The notes beneath the pieces were generated by a model. It was given only the letters and a program-made list of their open reading frames with translations, did no database searches and was not told where the DNA came from. A DNA stretch of 64,000 bases from Arbacia lixula (taxonomy: Eukaryota; Echinodermata; Echinoidea; Arbacioida; Arbaciidae), in contig OZ022594.1 of NCBI GenBank assembly GCA_963669155.1, positions 2,639,762-2,703,761 on the forward strand, given 5' to 3'. Made by a program: the position numbers and the translations under genes. Positions 57,136-64,000 of the stretch are shown here, piece by piece (position 1 is the first letter of the stretch; every line of letters starts with the position of its first letter).

Positions 57136-57451
57136 GAGGAAGTAGTTAACATATTGATTTATTTCTGATTTATAATCCTTCTCAAATTCTGTAAATCACA
57201 TTAGGGAAACTTGAATGGTATAATATTAAATGAACTGTTCGACACTTATATGACACTGAAGTGTTTGTAGTGTCGTTAATTTCTTATCAGTCAATCAATC
57301 ACCAATCATTGTTTATACTAACATCTCTGCAATACTCATGTTGTGCCGCTTTTTATTAATCGTCGCTATTGCCGATCAGTCACTATTAATATTTTCCTAT
57401 GTGAAGTCATATGTTGATATAATACATGTTTCAATTTTGTATATTTTTTAG

Positions 57452-58445
57452 TTCTAGATTCGATGTACTGGTGTCATGACGCGATCCATCGACATCGCCT
57501 GGCCCGCAATTCCAAGGAGATCGCGCGGGAGATAATGGATTATGTCACGGACGGCGACACACGCCCTCTCCTGGTCCATGCCTTCTCCGTCAGCAGCCAC
57601 GTGCGTCTGCGGAGCGGAGTAGCCTATGCATCGGTGCGTTACCGCATCGTTGCTCAGATCCTGTACAGTTGTATTCTCTCCAGGGATAGCTACGAGGGTA
57701 TCTACTCGTAGGACGCCAACAACTCCTTTACGCAGTTTGTCACCAAGAGGGTTACAGAGACCTACCATTGGCTGACCAACAAGTACACCATGGATAGCAT
57801 CGTCAAGGTGAGCTTGAAGGGTGAACTCTCCCGTGAACATTGGCGTGAAGATGTGTAGTTCGCCAATGTGGTTTTCAGGAAATGGTAATGTAAAAGTTAA
57901 AGGTCCGTCTCATTGGTGGAGATGTCGCAAGGACAGCATAGATATGTTACAGGAGACTTGAAAAAAAATAAAACACATTCGAATTCACGATGACCCGTCT
58001 AGTCTCGCAACGACTCGGTCTCACATATTTTTAACATTTTACAAGGCATAAACTCAGCAGTAATTTACATCTTGGGGAATCATAATTCATAATGATTCAT
58101 TAATGTATGCAGGAAAGCGAGAATTCCATAAGAATTTCCAAAGAAACAAAGCAGAGTTTATTAACGGTCCTACTGTTCTGCATTGTCCTTCAGGTGAATG
58201 AGATCTTTACTGGTCAAGGCGCCCGCCCTGAACCTCTTCTTTCGCGATGACCCGATCGCCACGGCCAAGAAAAACGACGAGTTGGTCGAGCAGTGGCGCA
58301 AGCATGTGGAGAGGGACCTTGACGTCAAGTGTTGCAGAACTCCCCACTTTGCGAAGCACAGTGACGAGTAGGAGGAGAGCATCTACGGCTTTATGGGCAA
58401 GCTGACACTGCAGCGCTGCCGCATGTTCCAGTTGGAGAAACTCAG
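57452..58445 (+). pseudogene. Decayed TMEM53/DUF829-like (alpha/beta-hydrolase-like) gene fragment
   Basis: Two former exons are visible. The first (57452-57807, acceptor ATTTTTTAG, donor GTGAGC) encodes RHRLARNSKEIAREIMDYV, RPLLVHAFSV and RIVAQILYSC, then KRVTETYHWLTNKYTMDSIV. The second (58194 to about 58445, acceptor TCCTTCAG) encodes LVKAPALNLFFRDDPIATAK, then CCRTPHFAKHSDE and EESIYGFMGKL. The order and motifs match the DUF829 family (TMEM53, a nuclear-envelope protein in vertebrates). Damage: TAG at 57709-57711, a one-base frame conflict at the exon junction, TAG within HSDE-EESI (58369-58371), and the usual G-G after HAFSV replaced by S-S. The N-terminal exon was not found. This is almost certainly a pseudogene or a relic of a tandem gene family. 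Confidence 0.72.
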
Positions 58446-58530
58446 CAGTAATTTACATCTTGGGGAATCATAATTCATAATAATTAATTAATGTATCATA
58501 ATGAAAGCGAGAATTCCATAGGAATTCCGT
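58047..58530. repeat. Direct repeat of about 90 bp flanking the second pseudogene exon
   Basis: The block AAACTCAGCAGTAATTTACA, continuing through TTGGGGAATCATAATTCATAAT to GAAAGCGAGAATTCCATA, occurs at about 58047-58130 and again at 58438-58523. In the second copy it is fused directly to the exon remnant (after CAGTTGGAG), replacing whatever should follow. This looks like a duplication breakpoint within or between copies of the DUF829-like gene. Confidence 0.75.
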
Positions 58531-58569
58531 CGTCGGCGGGGACGCTACTGTAGGAAGCGCCAAAGCAGG

Positions 58570-58985
58570 CCGAATTAAAGTAGAATGAGTGAGGGAGCTC
58601 AACAAACGGACACTAGGCTAAATCTTCCTAAAGGAGTGGTCACTATAGACTGTAGGATGGACTTTGCCAAGACTTAACGAAGGATGAGTGAGGGAGATAA
58701 TTAATCCGCGCAGCCAGCTTGACAAATGAACAAGAAATCTCTCCTACCAGAGATGCCATTATAGGATGGACTTTTTCGAAACTTGACAAAATGGTAAGGG
58801 AGAGAGAGAGCCCGCTGAGCTAGCGCAACAATCTTGCCTAAAATGAAGGTCACGATGAATTAACGGATGGGCTTTGGAACGATTTGAAGAGAACGCGCAG
58901 AGGTAGCTCAACTAATCAACGCTACATCTCTCCTTAAGGAGAGGTCATTGAAGGGTGGACTTTCCCACAGAGGAACACCGGGGTA
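58570..58985. repeat. Degenerate tandem repeat, about four units of about 105 bp
   Basis: Four successive blocks share the series: AG(T)GAGGGAG..., an (A/C)AAC-rich part, AATCT(T/C)(C/T)CCTA, a 'GGTCA' or 'TGCCATTATAG' part, GGATGGACTTT, then CTTGACAAAATGGT or similar. Matches to GGATGGACTTT, GGATGGGCTTT and GGGTGGACTTT mark units near 58655, 58756, 58863 and 58955. No open frame is conserved across them. Confidence 0.6.
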
Positions 58986-61900
58986 ACTCCACACATGTCC
59001 TATATAAATATCAGTGACACATCTCTCTCTTGATTAAGCTGCGAGCTTTAGTATTGACTGGTCAGAAATAACCGCCAATCTGAATTGTTTACATGCCGAA
59101 ACTCGCACATCATTATTGAACCAACGGACTGCATCTCCTTTGGGGTATTGAGCATTAGTTTATAACTGATGCAGGGGGAACAAAAGGTATTTTGTATCCA
59201 CCCATTGGACTGCCAGTATAGACATGCTCACCGTAATAGCGGATCATATTCAGATATGCCTAGAACGAGTATTTACCTAACTTGTGACATATGACTCAAG
59301 TCATAGATGTATGTGATATGTCACACAAAGAAGAATGTTTCATTATCATGTATGTATATTATGAAACTGATATGTGAGCCAAGAATCTGGAGGTTGAGAT
59401 TTTGTACGTCGTATACTGTGTAAAGTTTACTTGAAAGAGTTTGGATTGATGAAAAAGAACCAGGGGTATGGGACATGGGAAGAAGGATTATTAAGTTGAT
59501 AAGCATCCTGACTGACTGGTTTACCATGATATGCAATTGATACAAAGAGCTCAGTACAGAGAACTGTGTGGCACTCCATGATCGCCTACGTCAAACGACA
59601 AAGCACCCAGAGAGAGAGAGAGAGAGAGAGAGATAGTATATCAAGCAGTCATATTAACATAAGATAGCTTGGACAGACCACAAGGCAAATCATGATCGTT
59701 GAATTATTTCACGAAAAGTTAAATTGCATGCATGAATACTTTTGAACAAAGAATGATACGACCTCTCTTAACCCTAATACTACCGGGGTATTTCAAAGCA
59801 TGTTAGGGTGGGGGGGGGGGGGCATTATGGCCATGGGCCGCCCGATTCCCTCATTTTTTTTATAAGGGTAAAGAATTATGTACTCTACCAGTTGTATAGC
59901 TAAATATACGAAAGTGCCTTTATGTTTTTAATTCAATAATGTATGCTCATTTATGCAAGAAATCACTAGATAAAGCCTTAGGAATATCAATTTCTGGTAC
60001 AGATATTTTTAAAAAATCCCTCATCAATTCCCGAAAAAAGGATAGGTTGTAATTATTTCTTACGTATTTCATTATTTTTCGTCAAGCGTATTTTGCGATT
60101 TGGGTGTAAGTGTGCGTGAATGTGGGTGTATGTGGGTTTGTGTGTGTTGTAATTATTTACACTTCCTATGTATAAGAAAAGTATTTACATAAAATGGGAA
60201 ATCTCCTGCATGATTTTGTCTATATGGTTGTGCTCAGTCATATAGAGAAATAGCGAAATTTCAGTCACATGTGTTTGGTAAACGTAATCTGGTATTTGCA
60301 CGATAGGTCCGATCGTCATAAATTTGGTATCAAAATGCGCGAAAAGGATCAGAAATAAAAATCGTGTTCGTTTCGAAATATTGAGGTGTTCGGAAGTACC
60401 GACAAATAAATGACGGGTGGTGGGGGACTAATGCACCCCCGTGAGTGTTAGGATTAAAGGATTATGTGAAGCACGTTGAATTCTCAATACTGCACATATA
60501 AGGGAAAGTCGTCCCATGATGTATTAGTGTAAGAGACCGGCGGCATGGATCATTCTTCGACACATATCCCCGTCACACACACGCCTGAGTTGCAAGTAAT
60601 AGCATGTGAAGTGCACAGTATTGATGCAAGAACACGACATGGAATTCATTCTCTATAAGAAGCAGAATAATTGTGGTTGTATTTAATTGAGGAAAGCAAT
60701 GTTTGAGCAAACTATTTTTCTCTCAAATGACATTCTATTGCGTGTGAATCTCCAACGATATAAGCTATCCATCATGTACATTGTATATCTATATATTCAT
60801 GCTATCAGAATCAGTGTCGGCGTGTGTAAAATATCTAATTGGTGATTCAAATGGCCTAGCTTCTTTGCATTGTAGAGTGTACAGCTCGGTTTTTCTTGAT
60901 TTCCCCCGAGATGTTCCTTCACATATACATATATGATTCTCTCTGCTTGTGATCTGCGTCGGGTTTCACTGAAACTCCTTGCGTCGGACGCAAGGACGAC
61001 GCAGGGAAGGATTGTAGAAGTTTGCAAGCAAGCTGCCAACTCCACGTAGAAAAACACGGACTGCCGGTTGTGACCATGGCATAAGGCATCCTAGTATAAA
61101 TGTACTTAGCTTTTAAAGGATGAATAAATAAGAACTTAATCAGTTATATTTTTAAGCGTTTAATAAAGACAGCATTATAAAAGAACAGGTATGTATTTTT
61201 AATTTTTAGTTCTTGAAATAAAATTATGTTTGTCACATCCCACCTAATATCCCTCATTCTCATTTTCAATTTTATATTGTAATAAATTATTTTACTTTCT
61301 TACTCTGATTTTAGTTGTATTTTTGTGGGGAGGGGGGGGGGGGGGGGTCAGCCAGCAAATAATATGTAAGAAAACATGACATTTTTTTATATTCAGGAGA
61401 GTTTTTGTCGACAATTGCCAAAGTGTTGCATCACTGTTTGAATTGAGTTTTGATTAGGACAATTCTCTGCATCCACAATACAGTGTATAGATATTTGACT
61501 GTTTCCTTCATCAAAACAATGAGCATTTACATGATTATACATAGACCAGTTCCATCATTACCGTATTGATATATGTCATGAATTTGAAAATGTTGATGCA
61601 TTCAAGAATAAAAAATATATTTGTGGGGAAAATAAGCAACCGTCTACGTCTGCTTATCTGAATATGGAGTACCGAAGTGTGACCCATTTGAGCATTATTA
61701 AGACAAATGGCTCTAAACAATTCGGGCAGAACAAGCAGCGGTGATTACAACGGGGAATGTAATTGAGAATACCGGACACTAAGCCCGGTATACAGTATCG
61801 GACAGGTAAACCTCTCAGTTGAGTGAGTTTGTTTAGAGCCAATTTGTCTTGACAACATGTTCATATGACGACACCACTTCGGTACTCTATATGAACGAAT

Positions 61901-62335
61901 GCTTGCATCGGAAGAGAAAAGAACAACGAAGATGGCTTTAGAGAAACAGAGAGGGGGGGGGGGTAGAGAGAGAAAAAGAGGAGGAGGGAGAGAGAGAGGT
62001 GGAGAGAGAGGAGGTTGGGAGAGAGAGAGAGAGACGGAGAGAAAAGCGAGCGCCATGGAAAAGTAGTAACATTTATCAATTATCTCACAGCATAGAAGAT
62101 GTCATATCATAGTTCACGTTACTACAAGATTGTATCAGATTTATAGGGCTCTCGGGTCACTTTCAGGATACATTTGGGCAACAAATCCCCCCTTCCCCAT
62201 GTGATTTTTTTTTCCATAAATTGCGCATTTCCTTATATCAAAAAGAAAATTACCTAAGTAATAGATAAAAACCTGTTGACAATCTGCAAGTATATATGTT
62301 TAATACTCTATGAAAACGTACCAACATCAGCAATC
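58986..62335. other. Intergenic, AT-rich, simple repeats only
   Basis: No exon supported. Contents: (GA)n at about 59608-59634, poly-G at about 59810-59822 and 61327-61348, and a GA-rich purine tract at about 61948-62042. The open frames over the purine tract are low-complexity artefacts. An 'AAGTCGTCCC(A/G)TGATG' motif near 60507 also occurs near 52251 and may mark a dispersed element. Confidence 0.5.
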
Positions 62336-62408
62336 GGTCTGTTGGCTCAGTTGGTAGAGCGTCAGACTGATAACCTGAGGGTCATGAGTTCGATTCCTGA
62401 CATAGATG
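62336..62408 (+). repeat. tRNA-Ile(GAU)-related sequence, degenerate
   Basis: GGTCTGTTGGCTCAGTTGGT opens like tRNA-Ile, with an intact D arm (GCTC/GAGC), an anticodon loop CTGATAA (GAU) and a T loop TTCGATT. However, the 3' side CATAGAT does not pair with the 5' side GGTCTGT, the T stem has mismatches and the anticodon stem has an A-C pair. It is therefore a tRNA pseudogene or the head of a tRNA-derived SINE rather than a working tRNA. Confidence 0.6.
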
Positions 62409-62477
62409 CTCTTTTGGTTTTTTTCTCGTTGATTTGAAACTAATAGTCTATACGCTAAAATCACCAAGCAAAACCAC

Positions 62478-62790
62478 CGACGTCTTATAGCCTAGTGGTA
62501 GGGTAAGCGCCGGGACTACCTCACACTCGTGCTAGCGAGCACGGGTTCGAAACCCGCTAACTCCAAGGTGTAAAAGCCAAGGTTCAAGGATTGTCGGATG
62601 GCCCGGCAAAGGCATTGGGATCGCCCTTGTTCCTCCCCTAAAGGGTTAGAGTCTATAGTTCTTATAGGCTATAGTTTTTAGGAGGTAGGAAGGGATACGC
62701 GATGGGCCGGTCGCCATACCAGAAGGGAACTAATGGTAGTCGGTAAAGGGTGATGAGCCCGAAGTCACGACACCTGAACTCCTGGCAACC
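62478..62790 (+). mobile_element. tRNA-derived SINE-like element
   Basis: An A-box-like TAGCCTAGTGGTAGGG near 62487 and a perfect B box GGTTCGAAACC near 62544 give a type 2 pol III promoter. The tRNA-like head does not fold into a proper tRNA. The body extends into the sequence with TCGCCCTTGTTCC and AGAAGGGAACTAATGG; the end is uncertain. It lies 70 bp after the tRNA-Ile-related sequence, and the two may be one composite element. Confidence 0.55.
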
Positions 62791-63352
62791 ATCGCTTAAC
62801 CTTTTATTTTGTTGTTGTTGAACTATTGACTTTAATTGTTGTTTTCCTTCTATCTTTTTTTTTAATAAAAAAAGAGGTTTCCATACGTCAAACACTAAAT
62901 ACCGTTTAATTTTATTTGCGTGTTTGACTTCTAACTAGGAAAAGGAAAAATGAATGAAGTTACGCATTTAACCCTGTACAATGGTGAAAAGCTCTGGATA
63001 TCTAGAGTACGCGAATGTAATAAAAAGGTTAGCATTTTGAGAAAATGCCATATTGACTATAAGATATGGCATATAATAATGGCAGCCATTGAATAGAGTA
63101 TAACTTTGTTTGAATCAAGGATAAAATGTACATTCTTATATACTATTCACTTTAAAACGAAACTTAATGGAACTATGGTATGAGCCTGAATATCAATAAA
63201 GCCTACCAATTATACACTGAATGCAGTTGTTCCTAAACTTTTGGAGTTCAGTGTATCTCTCTTTCTTTCTCCCCCACTTCATATTACTCTTACTTCCTCT
63301 CGATCTCCCTATACGGTACACACAGCTGGCCACCATACCGTACCGGGTAGGC

Positions 63353-63612
63353 ATGGGCGGAAATCCGGGGGGGGGGGGGGGGGGAGGGACGCGTCCCCCC
63401 CCCCACCATTTCGAAGGGGGGAGGGGACACAATATAAAATGTCCCCCCCCCACTATTTTCGGTCGCGTACCTCCACGAGACTGGGCGGATTAATTTTTTT
63501 TCGAAAAACCTCATACCCCCCCCCCCTCACTGAGAGCATTTTCAGAGACTTGGCGGGATAAAAAAAATGAAGGAAAAAAAAAAACACCTCCCAAAAATCC
63601 CATCACTACCTA
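63353..63612. repeat. Poly-G/poly-C repeat family, copy 2
   Basis: Same start (GGGCGGAAATCC then a G run of about 18) and end (AAAATCCCATCACTACC) as the copy at 52883-53225, with one GGGACACAATATAAAATGTCC hairpin instead of two. It ends directly at the esterase fragment. The open frames rich in Pro/Gly here are artefacts. Confidence 0.75.
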
Positions 63613-63807
63613 CTACTTAGTACTTGGGGAAGTCAGATCACTTGGGCAGGCGCCACGCAGGGCGAGGACATCCACTACGTGTTCGGCAGCCCGTTCATGG
63701 AACGGGAGGCTGACCCAGAGCGAGACTTCACGTTGCGAGGAAGTTTCAATGAAGAGGAAGTTGAGATGTCCAAGCAGATCATGAAGTACTGGTCCAACAA
63801 CAGCTAA
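63613..63807 (+). pseudogene. C-terminal fragment of a carboxylesterase/cholinesterase-like protein
   Basis: The frame reads SQITWAGATQGEDIHYVFGS, then PFMEREADPERDF, FNEEEVEMSKQIMKYWSNNS and TAA at 63805-63807. The W.GA..G.DI.YVFG.P block and the ...IM.YW.NFA.TG.P ending are typical of type-B carboxylesterases, cholinesterases and neuroligins. The catalytic histidine normally in the A-x-H-G position is glutamine here (ATQGED). The usual FAKTGNP continuation is cut short by TAA. The 5' side stops at a dispersed G/C-rich repeat. It could be a broken exon, or the last exon of a non-catalytic cholinesterase-like adhesion protein whose other exons lie outside. I favour a relic. Confidence 0.6.
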
Positions 63808-64000
63808 ATCAGGGCAGAATCGTTAATTTTACTTGTATATTTCACTTCCTTTTTCAAAATCGAATTGTTGTTATCTTGTGAATGCGGCATAACCTGTAAA
63901 CGATTTTGTTTTTGTTGTGGACCATGTGTATTTTTACATTATTTTGATATACTAGATGTTATTATGTTGACTGTAATTAATGTAATAATGGTGATATGTT
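63808..64000. other. AT-rich tail of the window
   Basis: No recognisable feature; possibly downstream sequence of the esterase fragment. Confidence 0.5.

Noticed and set aside
62336-62408. Functional tRNA-Ile(GAU)
   Set aside because: The acceptor stem does not pair, the T stem has mismatches and the anticodon stem has an A-C mismatch, so it is listed as a tRNA-related repeat.

Overview
The window is animal nuclear DNA: multi-exon genes with GT-AG introns, long AT-rich intergenic stretches, abundant CT, CA, GA and TA microsatellites, old LINE and SINE fragments and many short inverted-repeat elements. A large receptor gene built from hyalin-repeat (HYR) domains, with SLC17, LRRC51 and TMEM53/DUF829 homologues, fits a marine invertebrate deuterostome. 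An echinoderm is my best guess; I cannot fix the species.

Layout. 1-0.7 kb (+): last exon of an SLC17-family anion transporter. 3.3-4.0 kb (-): an intact single-exon LRRC51-like gene. 4-16.6 kb: gene-poor, with microsatellites and MITE-like elements. 16.6-18.8 kb (-): a two-exon gene of unknown function whose splice junction I could reconstruct in frame. 18.8-23.2 kb: gene-poor, with local tandem repeats. 23.2-50.4 kb (-): the main feature, a 23-exon gene for a type I membrane protein of about 1711 residues. Its order is signal peptide, 17 HYR and HYR-like domains of two alternating types, a SEA domain carrying a GSIIV self-cleavage motif, an EGF domain, one membrane span and a 73-residue tail. 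Every splice site was located by eye; the exons sum to 5136 nt (1712 codons including the stop), with consistent phases. 50.4-57 kb: intergenic, foldback elements, LINE remnants and two doubtful GC-rich exon candidates. 57.4-58.5 kb (+): a decayed TMEM53/DUF829-like pseudogene. 58.5-63.6 kb: tandem repeats, tRNA-related sequences and a poly-G/poly-C repeat. 63.6-63.8 kb (+): a C-terminal fragment of a carboxylesterase/cholinesterase-like protein lacking the expected catalytic histidine.

The receptor gene holds the most unusual biology. A block of about 3.76 kb (four domain exons and their introns) is tandemly repeated twice, plus a partial third copy whose edge cuts a domain exon. All four copies of one exon type appear to use GC-AG introns. 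Between two recent copies, a 22-bp stretch of one exon holds 8 of the 15 differences found over 270 bp. With the SEA cleavage motif and symmetric phase-1 exons, this suggests an expanding, shed or self-cleaved surface receptor. The biological role is inference.
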